From Adiantum capillus-veneris (lineage: Eukaryota; Streptophyta; Polypodiopsida; Polypodiales; Pteridaceae), in assembly GCA_014529385.2 (NCBI GenBank), contig CM043965.1, positions 64,885,190 to 64,949,189 on the forward strand: DNA of 64,000 nt. Reading direction: 5' to 3'. Positions within the stretch are counted from its first letter, which is position 1; the number at the start of each line of letters is the position of its first letter. The position numbers and the translations under genes were made by a program. Shown here piece after piece: positions 22,031 to 33,841 of the stretch. The notes below the pieces were generated by a model. That model was not told the DNA's origin, ran no database searches, and worked only from the letters and a program-made list of their open reading frames with translations.

Positions 22031-25000
22031 AAAAGTGGAAAGAAGATTTTGTTGGAATCAGAGCAGCTCAAAATCGTCAAAACTTGATTGACTACACAAA
22101 AACAAAATTCGAACATTGACTTTCAGCAAAGCCCAACCATTAGGGACGATTTGGGGAGCCAAAACCGCTAGTCGAGGTCGAGATTTTGATCTTGCTTTTG
22201 GGAAAATTTTGGCAAAATCCGAGTTGTAAAACTCGCCAGACTCTAAAATTTGGCATAGCAAGTTAGAGAAACCTTCCAACTGGGTCTTAACCCCTTTGGT
22301 GGAAAACATCAGTGTTCTAGCCAAATTTGGGAAAGCACACCGCAGATAAGTCAAAGCATACAGACTAGCTAAAAGTGATCGTGCCGACCAGGAATTGGCA
22401 AGTCCAAGCACATGAATTGCAAATTGGGCCTAGAACTGGAAGACGAAGAGCACATGTGATTGAGGATCAATCCGTTCAAAGCCCTAGTTTCATCCTTTCA
22501 AAAGATTGCCATCAATTTTGCAAAACATGGACTCAAGTCGAGCCAAGGATTCAAGTGAACCAAAGCCAGTTAGTAGCAGTAGCACATGCACAATTGCATC
22601 AAAGAAAATATTAGAGCTCTATGGCTATAGTGGAGATAAAGTCTTATGCGCTGATTTAGAAGGCCATAGATACCTTTTAAGAAACAAAAGTATCACAAGA
22701 GCTTGAAATGGATGAGCCAATTGAAATACCACCCGTAATGGTGTATTGCTCAAATTGTCAAAGAAAAGGTGGACATTTCCTAGAGAACTATCCCAAGAAT
22801 CCAGACAACAAAGACACAACAGCTGCAAAGCAAAACACGGAGGAAACTAGAAATGCAAATTTGAATGTAAGGGTATCTAACTCATCAGTTTTGATGCATT
22901 CAAATGCACATGTATTACCATTAGAAGAACCTATAAAAGCACGACAAGTTCAAAATCTGCATGAAGATTCACAAGCACCCGAAAAGCTTAAATTGAAACC
23001 GTTCAATAACAAATTCTTGTGTGAATTTAGTCAGGTCTCTAGTTATCACCAAAGGTCAAAAAGAGTGTTAGGCTTACAAATGATTCTACATCCACTACCA
23101 CTAGTGTGCAATCATTTATAAGCATAAGGGACACATCAAAATGAATGTTGCTAGCATTGTATGTCACACATAATTCCTATGCACACTATGTAGACCGAGA
23201 AGGGAAAATGTACAAAAAGAGTTGACCAGTGTGTTTGAGAGGCCTACATACCAATTCATAGAATTATGCCCAGTGATAGATAAGGAAGGATGTTTTATCT
23301 CTGAGGAAAGAATCTATTATAGCCCATCCTCTCTACACCTAAATAACATAACCCAAGTGACCCAAAAAAATTTCTAGAGCCAAACTCTCACCCACAAACT
23401 CTCATCCATCAAAAGTCAAGCTTCAACATTATGACAAGACGAGCATATACTTTGATCGAAATGGACGTAGATATAGACAAGAGTCCAAAATCTATGATGC
23501 CTTGGGTCATGAAACCATAGAAACTCATATCATAGGAGACCCATGAGATAAAAAATATCAAGGTCAAGATCATGCAATTTACAGCTTGACTTGAGGAAAC
23601 ATATGTCATGTTTCACGGAGGTACATAGGAAACTATGAAGAAGGTTTACAAATGCCAAACATCGATAGTGCAACACATAATATGCCTTCACAATCCCAAA
23701 AGGAGAGATCAAACCAGAGCCAAGTAGTTTTGAGCTCTCATCATGGAGAAAGCTTTAATGATCACCCTAGGAAGGGGGGAGCTACAAATCCAAAAAACAT
23801 AGCTCATGTACCAGGAACCACAACATTAGTCAAAATCCCTAGATCTTCTAGCCAATCCTCTTCAAAGTAGAAGCCATTAAACGATCATATGGTTGTTGGA
23901 AGTTCATAGTTGACCCAAATTCCATGGAAATCTATAGAAAAATGCTTGTATGAAGATCTTGAAGGACAAAAAGCTGATTTCCACAAGTCAAAATCAAAAG
24001 CCGACCAACCCAAGAGTAATCAAGCAATTGCATGTGACCAAACTCACATATGCATATAGAGATGCTTATGGAAATGACTACCAAAATGTTCATGACTTTG
24101 TACAAACCCCTACAAATGGTCAAACTAAATTCAAAGGTTATCTCAAGTTGATGCAGAACCTCAGGCTATCAAAACATGTGAAAGATAGCTCAAAATTGAC
24201 AAAATCTAAATCTCAAAAAGCTACACAAAGTCCACCACCAAAATCTCTTCCAAAGAGGAAAATTTTGTGAGAAAGTGCAATGGATCTTTTAAGATCAAAA
24301 GTTACCCAGATGAAAACTGATAATGCACAATAGTTGCAAGCAAAAGGTGCAATAGCACAGCCAAACAAGCCAACATTGATTGAAGCATGTTGTTAGAGTG
24401 CAAGGAAGATGAAGAAAAAGTTCAACCCAAGGACACAACCATAGCAAGACGAGCGGTGGAAGATAACACAAAGACTCAAGATAGTTCAAATGGAGATAGA
24501 TGCCAAAGTAAATTTTATTGAAGATAATCGATCTCAACCCAACCAAAGAGCTAGAAGAAGATCAAGCAAAAGCAAGTGTAATTCAAAGAGAGAGCAAACA
24601 ACAACCATGAAAGCTATTGAGCATAAAATGCTATCAAAACCACAAGTAAAGAAGATCAAGGTTGCAGAAAACCAGGAAACAATGGGAAAGCCTAAGTCAC
24701 TGATTGTCACTTGAATCAATAAATGGAAGTCCTAGTGGAACTCAAAGTCTCAAATCACCTTCCATAGAGACCAAGCTAAAGAAAGATTAAACCATGGAAA
24801 AAGAATGACAAGGATCTTCAAGAGAATCACCAATGAGAATATCTATAGTCCTCAACATTTCAAATGGATCAATGAACTACTCTACTTGATAGAAAAGCTC
24901 TCATTTGGACATCAACACCCAAGTTAAATCCCAAAATTATCCAAGTACTCTAAGAAAGTGAAAAAAGTGACCTAATTTTTAATCCAAAGGTCCAAATCCA

Positions 25001-25848
25001 AAAAGTTTGATACCATAGCATCTAGTAATCATGTTGATCCTAATGGTACCAAAAAAACTCAATTTGACCTCCAGCCATGGATCGCGATCCCATGTATCCA
25101 TGTTCACAGCTTGAGCTGAAATTGTCCCAAACTATAGTGCATATATGAATAAACATATCTCTAGGTCCAATTTTTGTAAAAATTGAGCAAATTTGGGTCC
25201 AAAGGCATCAGAACAAAAGATAGACCCGAAATCACATATCAGACCTAGGGTTTGGCATTTGACGTATCAAAACAATCCCAAATTCAAAAAGATTTGAGAT
25301 ATAGCTTGGAGACATAGAGTGTAACAAGCTCTTTAGAGATCAATTCCAGATATGGTGGAACATGGATCATGATCCATGTCCCCGAAAATCAAAACTTAGG
25401 GTTTCTACTCAACTCAAAGACATGCAAACCACAAGAAATGTTGTAGCACCTTTGATAGTGGGATTGAGAGAAAACGTGGAGACATATCAGACATACAACA
25501 CCATACCTCAAGACATAGCTCATGGATTTTTTCCAACTGATTATACACCTCATTGGGGACCACACCAACCCTTATAAATCTCAACTCAAATGCATTTGCC
25601 TGGAAATACGAGAGTAAAAATTGATGAAGACCTAGAGGAGAATCATCCTTTGGTCAAAAAACCCAATGTGAGACTCATCAAAACCAAAAAATCCATGATA
25701 GTTCTAATGGATTGTTCTCATGAGGGCTTGTATAGGGTCATAAACGGGAATCAACATAACTTATACAAGTGTGTAGAACCCAATGCTAGAAAGTTGACAG
25801 ACGATAAGAACCTCTTTGCATTCATGTATACAAATGCCCAATTCTCTA
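22031..25848 (+). other. Degenerate region with gag-like fragment, otherwise unassigned
   Basis: A-rich plus strand with many short Lys/Ser/Gln-rich frames and no complete gene. Apart from the zinc knuckle at 22747-22795, no retroelement domain is recognisable. Composition and lack of long frames suggest an old retroelement. The minus-strand 117-codon frame at 22058-22411 has no recognised motif. Confidence 0.4.
22708..23121 (+). pseudogene. Gag-like fragment with CCHC zinc knuckle
   Basis: A 137-codon frame with CSNCQRKGGHFLENY near residues 14-28. This is the C-x2-C-x4-H-x4-C knuckle of retroelement Gag with the last Cys replaced by Tyr and one extra Gly. The rest is low-complexity and Asn/Lys-rich. 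It may belong to the same decayed gypsy element as the primer site at 18338, but that link is only inference from order and strand. Confidence 0.4.
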
Positions 25849-25853
25849 CATGC

Positions 25854-27476
25854 TGTCATAAAAACTAATATCTAATCAACCCAAATGATTTTCTCATATT
25901 AAATTGATCACTTAATGTGGGAGAATAAACGAGAACAAGGGTTAAGATATTGAGGTGTGCTTATAGATCTATCTCTACACGGGGCCAATAGAAAAGGGGC
26001 CCAAATGAGAGATGGTCTATCAAAGAGCAAGGCTAACCAATGGAGAATAAGACCTTAGGGTTAGCTTCATTGAAGACCTCCAATAATGTGTGTAAAAGTC
26101 CTTTGACCTTAGGTAAGCTTGAGGTGGGAACCCAACCCAACTCAAGGTCCTTGTCGTGCTTGTCATGCTTGATGACTAAGGTGCTTGATGTGCTTGATGA
26201 TTGAGGTGCTTGAGATGCTTGAGTTGCTTCATGATTGAGATGCTTGAGGCGCTTGACATGCTTGAGATGCTAGAGTTGTACTTGAGGTGAGAACCCAGCC
26301 CAAGCTTAAATTGCTTAAGGGCCAAGCTTGTGGTGGGAACTCGGCCTATGCATGAGGGGCTTGAGGTGTCAAAAAGTCAAATATTCAATCCCTACAAGGA
26401 GACGGCAAGCCCTACATGAGGGGAGGATGAGAGAGAACACCCACACACTCACACAAGGCATGCATAGTACAAAGAAAGCAGAAGGGACACTTGTCAAGTT
26501 CCTCCTCATGTTGCCCTCATGGTGTGCCTGAAGCCTATTGGTTGGCCACCCAAGGGGTCCAATGATAATTTAAGAGATTTAATTAATTGATTTTGCATTT
26601 ATCAAGTCCTCTCTCTCAAAGGGGAAAGGGGGACACTTGTCCCAAGGCTACCCTTGCTGCTTGTAATGCCTCCTGCTTGTGATTGGCTAGGCCTAGAGGG
26701 GTCCAATGAGCTTCAAGCATGAGCTACAAGGGGGGGTCGACCCAAGCAATCTAGGGGGTTTCTTAGGGGGTATACGCACCCACACACACTCACAAACACT
26801 CTCATTGTGTGCTATGCAAAGTGCAAGAGCTCCCTCTCCTTCTCCAAGCAAGTAGAGGTTGAGAGCCTACACCAACACTCTTGGCTATGGAGTGCAAATG
26901 CAACCAAGATCCATGCTTCAATGCTTAAGCTTTCCATATCCTTCTTCTTCATTACTATGCTATTATGTATGCTAGCAAGAAGAGTTATGATAAGTGAGGA
27001 ACTAGTTCTTTCTCCTATGAAGTGTTTCTTCTTCATCTTCCCTACCCTCATTCCCTACTAGCTCTCTCCACCTTCGAAGGTGTTTGAGGTCTTGGGACTG
27101 AGGCTTGGGATAGTTAAAGCTTTCTTCAAATTTATGTTATTCTTGTGATGCATGAATCTTTCCATCTTCATTACATCACCTAGGTCACAAGGAACACAAA
27201 GATTGTATTGTAACAAGTCTTTCTTAATGGGAGAAATCATAATACAAATGTCTATTGGAGGGGCCCACCGGCTCCACATAAATCTAGTCCTCAACTGTTG
27301 TCATGTTCTCAAAATTTTCTCTCTTGAAAAATAATTTGTCATGCCAAATTAACTAATTGCTATGATTATGTTGATATCTTAAATTATGTTCACCCGCTAC
27401 GCTCACAAAGTCATTTCTCAAAAGAACTCTCATTAGTTTCCGCTACTCTCAAGTTAAATAGGCCAATTCCATTACA
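25854..27476 (+). repeat. Gypsy-1 5' LTR
   Basis: 1,623 bp, paired with 35926-37515. It contains an internal run of GAGGTGCTTGA-like repeats (26130-26290). A frame near 26812-27061 recurs in the other LTR simply because LTRs are copies. Confidence 0.93.
26130..26290. repeat. Short-unit minisatellite inside the LTR
   Basis: Irregular 9-12 base variants of GCTTGAGGTGCTTGATGA. The matching stretch in the 3' LTR (about 36225-36325) is shorter, so unit number changed after insertion. Confidence 0.75.
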
Positions 27477-27490
27477 TTGGTTTCAGAGCA
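27477..27490 (+). promoter_or_regulatory. Gypsy-1 primer binding site
   Basis: TTGGTTTCAGAGCA abuts the 5' LTR. It is the tRNA-iMet site TGGTATCAGAGC with one A-to-T change. Confidence 0.85.
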
Positions 27491-27928
27491 TTTGGTTTCT
27501 CTTTTCTTGCTTAAGAAGAGAGGTCCTTAGTAGCCTATAAATGGTTGATGTGGTTAATTATATAAGGGTAAGTTGAATTGGGATCTATTATCGGTTTTGT
27601 TGAACCCACTATGTGAGATATGGTGCACACCTCGAGAGCTTTGGACTTAGTAATGGAGTCTTTTTAGACTTGCCTACAGCTTTGCCTACAGCTTTACCAT
27701 TATTGATCCGTAATTAGTTCAAAAGGAGCTAGCCCTCGACAACTCTGCTATGTAAGACCTACTCCTCTACTCTCTATAATTAACCACTTCGAGCCGTGGT
27801 TGTAGATACTTAACAGCCAATTTTCAAAGGCTAAGAGGAGTGGCAAATAAGGTTTTGAATTGCCAAAGCATACACTAAGTACATACATAAATTTTGTTAA
27901 CATAGCTGAAAATAATCGAGAGAGTAGA

Positions 27929-29325
27929 ATGAACATTGATAGCTTTGATTTTGCACATGAAGGTGCTAATGATGATTCTCCCATGTTTGTGAATTATCTT
28001 GTCACTAGGTTGCAGCAAGCTATGGGCAACCCTGCTTTGCAAGCCAAAGTTACTCAAAAACTTCGTGCTTATGGAATTTCCCTTCCTCTCCAAGAGGAGA
28101 GAGAGAGCTTCAGAGGCCTCTTGAAGAGACCCCCAAAAGAAGACTCTCTCCCATCTGAGAGGAGGAATCCAAAGAGCAAGAAAGCAATGAAAGTTTAAGT
28201 TCCTCTGAAGATGTGGCTCCACAAAGACGATGGTCTAGATGATCGCCCACTCCTCCCAAGAGGAAAAGATCAACACATAGTCCTTCTCCTGGTCACTCCG
28301 AAATGGAAGAGAGGAAACAAAGGAAGAAAAGGACTAGGAAGAGGTCATCCTCTTCTCCTTCTTCTTCACCTTCTTCCTCTTCCGATGAAAGCTATGGCTA
28401 TTCTCCAAGGAATACAAGAGGGGAGGACATCGCAAATCATTTCTTGCCTGGAGAAGGTCACAAAAGCTAAAGAAGTTCAAGGAGGGAGGAAAGAGTATCT
28501 CTTTTATCACCTATGATGGTACCTTTGGTGCTACCGACAAAGTGTTGGCCTTCATCCAGCAATTTGATGCGGCCTTTGGAGATGAGGGCTTCATAGAGTC
28601 CTCCAAGCTACACTGTGTAGCTATGCACTTCCAAAAATCAGCTCGTCAATGGTGGGCTAGACTTCCTGGCAATGGTGAAGCCCCAAAGACATGGAAAAAT
28701 CTACGAATTTCCATCATGACGCAATTCCTTGCAAGCGATGCAAAGGAAAAAGTGCTTACCATATGGCGTAGCTTGAAGCTTCTCTCTCATGAGTCTATCC
28801 ACAAGTATGTAGACAAGTTTTGGGATTTTCATCTCAAGGCTACTGTCTTTCAAAAAATAGACTTTGCCAAGCAAAGGTAGCAATTCTGTGCGGGGTTACC
28901 TGAAGAGATGGCCGAATACATCAACTCTCAACGGCCTGGTACTATTAGCAAAGTAATCCATCACAACATGGTGCTTCACGCATCAATTTCCATCAAGGGG
29001 CTAGATGTAATTCAAGCCCATGGAAAACAAAGACAAAAATGATGCAAAGGGAAAAACCAATGTTCAAAATTCTTCCCACCAAGGCACTTCCAACAACAAC
29101 AACAACAATCGGTCCAAGGAGAAGGGAGTTTACAAAGGTAAAAACAAACTCTCTTCTGAAGAGATGGAAGCTTTTTGCAAGGACCATAAGTGTTTCAAAT
29201 GTGGGGAGCAAGGACATGGCTATCGTTCTTGCCTCAAGACGAATACTCGCAATGAGACTCCTAGGGCTTCCACCATTGAAGCTCCAAAAGAGTTTCTAAT
29301 AGCTTCTTATTGGAAGCTATTTTAA
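27929..29325 (+). pseudogene. Gypsy-1 gag remnant
   Basis: Capsid/nucleocapsid protein. Frames join as follows: an amino-terminal part from ATG 27929, a Ser/Arg-rich linker (about 28250-28400, frameshifted), then the retrotransposon Gag core with SARQWWARLP (about 28638) and FCAGLPEEMAEYI (about 28885). A CCHC knuckle CFKCGEQGHGYRSC (about 29190-29231) follows. Breaks are a frameshift near 28200, a TAG at 28878 and a frameshift near 29038. The reading frame ends at a TAA just past a 21-bp sequence that also occurs at 30617-30637, where foreign pol sequence begins. Confidence 0.85.
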
Positions 29326-29333
29326 CAAAATAG

Positions 29334-30062
29334 CAACCAATAAACAAGGTGACAATCAGAAATGTAGGTACAGGTCCAAGTGTGGATGAGTTTGCAGAGG
29401 CATTTGTAGGGAGGGCAATCTACTCAATGGGAGATCTCTACTCAGGGTATGATCAATTTCACCTTGCAATCGAAAGCAGAGACTTGACAACCATGAGGAC
29501 ACCTTTGTGTTTGGTAAGGATGTGTACCTTGCCATAGGGAGCAACCAACTCGGTTGCACATATGATGAATGGAATGAATAAGGTCTTACGTGACTTTATT
29601 CCTCAAATCACAATGCCTTTCGTTGATGATTTGCCTATCAAAGGATGTGAAGAAAGTGACAAAGATGAAGCTTTGGATCTCAAGGGATGTCGCAAGTTTG
29701 TGGTAGATCACATAAATGATTGTGATAAAATTTTGTCTAAGTTGGAAGAAGTCAATCTTACATTGTCAAGGAAAAAGTCTATGTTTGGTGTCAATGAAGT
29801 GCTCATTGTGGGGCACATGTGTGGGCCATATGGTAGGAAACCTTGTCCAACAAAGGTAGATGCCATCCAAAGAATGAAAGAAACATGCACTAGCATCACT
29901 GAGGTTAGAAGGTTTCTGGGAGCATGTGTCTTCTATGTTACTTGGATTCAACACTTTGCACGTGTAGTTGATCCTCTTTATCAGCTGCTTAGAAAGAATC
30001 AAAAGTTTAAATGGATAGAAGCACGTGTGAAATCCATGAAAAAGCTAAAGGAGTTGCTCTAG
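29334..30062 (+). pseudogene. Reverse transcriptase, F-V-D-D type gypsy
   Basis: Starts inside RT at QPINKVTIRNVG. It continues with MGDLYSGYDQFHLAIESRDL, MRTPL, RMCTLP, then a stop where Gypsy-2 has Gln, and the catalytic FVDDLPIKGC (FVDD at 29619-29630). The connection block EVRRFLGACVFY (about 29905) follows. Plant chromoviruses usually have Y-x-D-D-I at the active site, so this is a distinct lineage. Without the first RT motifs it cannot be active. Ends at TAG 30060. Confidence 0.88.
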
Positions 30063-30494
30063 TTAGCAACAACTTTGAGAAAGGTAGACAATGAGTGTCA
30101 AAGGCCAGTAATTGTGACAGTAGACACCAGTCCTACAGGGATTGGATGGGCAATAGGGCAAGATGACAAAGAAGAACACAGGTATGTGGTAAAATTTGGA
30201 GCAAAGGTACTAAGTGCTCGCCAAAGAAACTATCCATAGATAAAGACAGAGTTATGGGGTATGGTTATAGCCTTGAAAAGTGGGAAAGAGTACCTAATTG
30301 GTGCATGTGTGGTTGTAGAAATAGATTGTCTACCACTTCTTGGGATGATTACAAGCTGCTCAACGCGAGACATTTCTATGTTGCGGTGGATTGCTTACAT
30401 TAAGTCCTTAAATCCCAAGTTTAAGCACATTGCAGGTAGAGACAATACAGTGGCAAATATGCTATCAAGGGCAAGGTATAAAGATGAGTCATAA
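30063..30494 (+). pseudogene. RNase H, same fragment
   Basis: Reads TVDTSPTGIGWAIGQ (first Asp, about 30120), RQRNYP then a stop where Gln is expected, IKTELWGM (catalytic Glu, about 30244) and VVEIDCLPLLGM. The end has AGRDNTVANMLSRARY, a typical gypsy RNase H tail. One nonsense change breaks an otherwise good frame. Removes RNA from the RNA-DNA hybrid during replication. Confidence 0.85.
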
Positions 30495-31447
30495 ATGATT
30501 GACGAGGGAGATGATGTAGGCACAAAGTTCTATTCTATCTCTCATGTCAAAGGTAACAATGTCTGCATGACTAATCTACTTGAATCATTCTTGAAAGATC
30601 TTTATGAAGGTGATTGGCTTCTTATTGGAAGCTATTTGATTACGCTAGCAAAACAGGATGATTGGTCTGAACAAGAATTCAAGAGGATACGCAGGAAAGC
30701 ATATGGGTACTTTTTGAGGGATGCGTACTTGTGGAAGCATCCTAAACAAAAGAGTGCTACGTCACAACGGGTTATATGTAAAAAAGAGACTCAAGTAAAG
30801 CTCATGCAAGAGTTTCATGAGAGTCTATGGGCTGGACATAGGGGTGTATGGGCAACCTTCTCCAAGTTGAAAGAAAAATACTGGTGGAAGGTATGTATAA
30901 AGATGTATCTCAGTTTGTAGAGTCATGTGTAACTTGTCAAATGTATTCAATTGTTCGACATCGTGATGGATGGCACCCTACATATCCACTAGCCATGCAC
31001 TATAAATGGGTTGTGGATCTAGTCACAATGCCTCTAGGACTTTGGCAGATGAGATACTCGGTTCTTGCACGAGAGGTCCTAACTAGCCAGGTTGAAGGAA
31101 GAGCATTAAGAGCTAAAACCACAGAAGATGTGTGCAAATTCCTTCTTGATGAAGTGATTTGCCGTTATGGTTGTGTGGGAAAGATCACTGCAGATAGAGG
31201 TGAGCTGGATGCTGAGGAATCAAGGGAGTTCTTTACCAGATTAGGAATCAATCTTTCTCTTACCACAGCTTACAACCATGAAGGCAATGGAAAGAGTGAA
31301 AGAGGGAATGCTCCTATCATCAAAGCTTTCGCTAAGGCTTGCGAAGGAAGAGTTGGTGAGTGGCCAAAATTGTTACCATATGCTTTATGGACTGATCATA
31401 CAACACATAGCTCAGTAGCTGGCTACATGCCTGCGGAGCTAATGTAA
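30495..31447 (+). pseudogene. Integrase, same fragment
   Basis: Two overlapping frames (30495-30920, 30848-31447) joined by a frameshift near 30890. The zinc-binding part has AGHRGVWATF and CVTCQ. The core has VVDLVTMPLG (first Asp, about 31013), TADRGELDAEE (second Asp, about 31190) and EGNGKSERGN (catalytic Glu, about 31283). All three acidic residues are present. The frame reaches MPAELM and stops at 31445. Confidence 0.87.
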
Positions 31448-32032
31448 GGTCAAAAGCTAGTGATGCCAATTGAAGATACAATTCCCACATGGAATCTACT
31501 ACCTTGGCAAGAGGGGCTTAGTAGGGAAGGCCTCCTTGCATTGCGCATAAGGCAACTAGAGAGAAGACCTGGAGACATTGAGGCTGCAAAAGAACGACTC
31601 AAAAATGCAAGATTGAAAAACAATGACTACTTTGATAAGTGACATCGTCTCAGGATCAAGGCAATTGACAAAGGTGACTGGGTTTTAGTGTATGAGAGTA
31701 GCCTTGATAACCACCACACAGTCATGCATACGTTCTCAAAAAGATGGTTTAGACCGTATGTTGTAAAGCATGTGCATGAAAATGCTACTTATAGCTTGTC
31801 TGAACTAGATGGTACAGAAGCAAAGATTCCCATTGCACGAAAAAGGATCAAAATTTTTAAGAGAAGAGGTGACAATGATCCAGAAAATGTTGATGAGGAG
31901 GAAGAGAAAAACACATGTGAAGATGAATCTTTGGAATCATCTAGTGAAGAAGAAAGCAAGGAAGATGTACAAGAGGACCGATCTTGCAACAAAGAGAAAA
32001 TGTGGCACATACCGGAGGATGTGCAGGTTTAG
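31448..32032 (+). pseudogene. Integrase carboxy-terminal tail, acidic end
   Basis: Continues pol after a TAA: LLPWQEGLSREGLLALRIRQ, then VYESSLDN and KRWFRPYVVKHV, a GPY/F-like module. The last 60 residues are Glu/Asp/Ser-rich and end in WHIPEDVQV. No chromodomain is visible, unlike plant chromoviruses. Gypsy-2 has the same tail at 60850-61290. Confidence 0.8.
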
Positions 32033-32042
32033 AGGGGGTGGA

Positions 32043-33200
32043 TGTCGTGCTGTGACACGTACATAGTGGGAACGCATGCTACAATATCTATCTTGTAACT
32101 TTTTAGATACATAATTTTATTTCCTATAATGTACATATGCATATATAACAATAAGCTTTCTATCTCATCCTATTATTTATATAAGGGGTAACGTATTCTT
32201 ACTTTACCATCAAAAAGTACTATGGGAGAAGCGTCAATAGCTCCGCCTCTTTAACTTGAGGCAAAAATCATTGATTCTTTCTTTCTACCATCTCATTATT
32301 ATCTCACACCCTATCTAGATCCTATATCAAGGGTAATTTCCAATCTATATATATTCTATGTATTTTTCATATTTTTCTTATATTTCTTTTTAAATAGCTA
32401 CTTGGAGGGAATCAAATCCTAGTGGGACACTAGGAGGCATGATTTCAAAGATACACTTATTTTAATGCATTATTGCAAGCATGATTACAAAACTTTGTCA
32501 AGGAGCAATGTCATGCTTTCATATGGCATGAGGGGTCTATTGGAATCAAATAATAGTCTAAGCTAAGGGGACCACAAGAAGACTTTTGTTGCCAAAACTG
32601 TACCCTATTTTGATGATTTTGTTACACAAGGTTCTAATCCTAATTGAAAAATGCATATAAAACAGAAGTCGTAGGTAATGAGCTGCAGTTTCTGCCCATA
32701 TTTTTACTTTTTTATTTGGAGCCATGGTTGAGGAGATATGATCAAAATACTGGACCCCAGTCTGCCCACATCATGCAGGGACAGCTCATTTCCAACTTTC
32801 CAGTTTCTGTTCACACTGGCTCTTCTCTTCTTGTGTAAACCCTTGGGGGTTCCCTTCACCTATAAAAGGGGACTTCTTCTTCCTTGAAAACCACTCAAGC
32901 ATTCAAGCCATTGATGAGAGGAATTCATGAGGGAGTGAGTAGTAATGCCAAATTGTACTTAGCCATTAACATAAACCTAAGCCTACACTTTCTTCTAGAG
33001 GAAGACTGGCCATTCTTGCAAGCTAACCTTGGAAGATAAACTCTAATCAAAGAAGGTCTTGCACTTGGTGTATCAATCAAAGTTGAATTCTCCACTCTTC
33101 GTATCTCTCCATCAATAATGGTGCCGAAAGGTTTGTCAAGTAAGATGTGTTCTACATTGATGCTTTCTTGATTTCTTGTTGTTTTCTTTTTCATCTATAA
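32043..33200 (+). repeat. LTR-like sequence with TATA box, end uncertain
   Basis: Begins TGTCGTG straight after a GAGGGGGTGGA polypurine tract, exactly as Gypsy-2's 3' LTR does, so it should be the LTR of the embedded fragment. CTATAAAAGGGG (TATA box, about 32860-32870) is a convincing promoter element. The rest diverges strongly from Gypsy-2's LTR and I cannot place its 3' end; 33200 is approximate. Confidence 0.55.
32860..32871 (+). promoter_or_regulatory. TATA box within the LTR
   Basis: CTATAAAAGGGG, a near-ideal plant TATA box, in the middle of the LTR-like sequence as expected at the U3/R boundary. Confidence 0.65.
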
Positions 33201-33414
33201 TCGAACATATATATATCTAATCTCATCTCCTTAACCAAACCTATCTCTTCCACTCTTAGAAATTCATTCTCTCTATAAATTCTAGGTTCTCCTTGCTATA
33301 GGTACATCTTTCCCCGTAGTATCCTTATTGCCTACAGGCAAGAATAGGGCTTGGGAGGGAAATTCTCTTCTCTTCTCTCATATCTATATTTTGCATATAC
33401 TATAGTTATCTTAG

Positions 33415-33841
33415 ATGAATAATCCACATGATGAGAATTTCTATCGCTTCCACTCTGTGCGATCTATCAGAATTAACGTATGGATTAGCCGTAAAATACA
33501 CTGTCAACAATGCATAGTGTTTCTGTTTGGCCCAGAAAGGCTCAATGAAATACTTCTTTCACTGGATCCCATCATACTACCTCTCATAGACTATAAATTT
33601 TCATTTGATGTAAGTGTAGTTATTTTGCTTGAACCAAGAGGATTTGTACACACAACTAATCCCAATCACTAGACAAAACATATATATTATGGTGAGCACA
33701 AAACTACAATTCCAAAGAACAATTCGTAGCATGTTTGGTCGGCAAAGATTGAACACCATTAACTCATCTATTTACCCTTTCATATTACCCATGAGACGTT
33801 ATGACCATATCCTTGATGTTTTCATCTTTCTGTTGTTTTGA
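33415..33841 (+). other. Pair of diverged tandem coding-like repeats
   Basis: Two adjoining frames share the pattern F-G-x-x-R-L-N-x-I-x-x-S-x-x-P-x-I-L-P-x-x-x-Y, followed by D-V. They are FGPERLNEIL with PIILPLIDY in the first and FGRQRLNTIN with PFILPMRRY in the second. The DNA has diverged substantially while the protein pattern persists. I do not recognise the family. It lies between the LTR-like sequence and the resumed Gypsy-1 RT, so it may be foreign retroelement coding sequence. Confidence 0.45.

Larger units (their letters stand above)
29323..32042 (+). mobile_element. Gypsy-2-family pol fragment embedded in Gypsy-1
   Basis: From about 29334 the sequence is collinear with Gypsy-2 (58640-61296): RT, RNase H, integrase, acidic tail, then the same polypurine tract and TGTCGTG LTR start. 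It lacks gag, protease and the RT amino terminus, so it is 5'-truncated or was joined by recombination. Breaks are fewer than in Gypsy-2. Confidence 0.85.

Noticed and set aside
22058-22411. 117-codon minus-strand frame
   Set aside because: Plausible composition but no recognised domain and no upstream or downstream continuation.
26812-27061. 83-codon frame conserved at 36864-37115
   Set aside because: Both lie in the two LTRs of Gypsy-1; similarity follows from LTR duplication, not selection.
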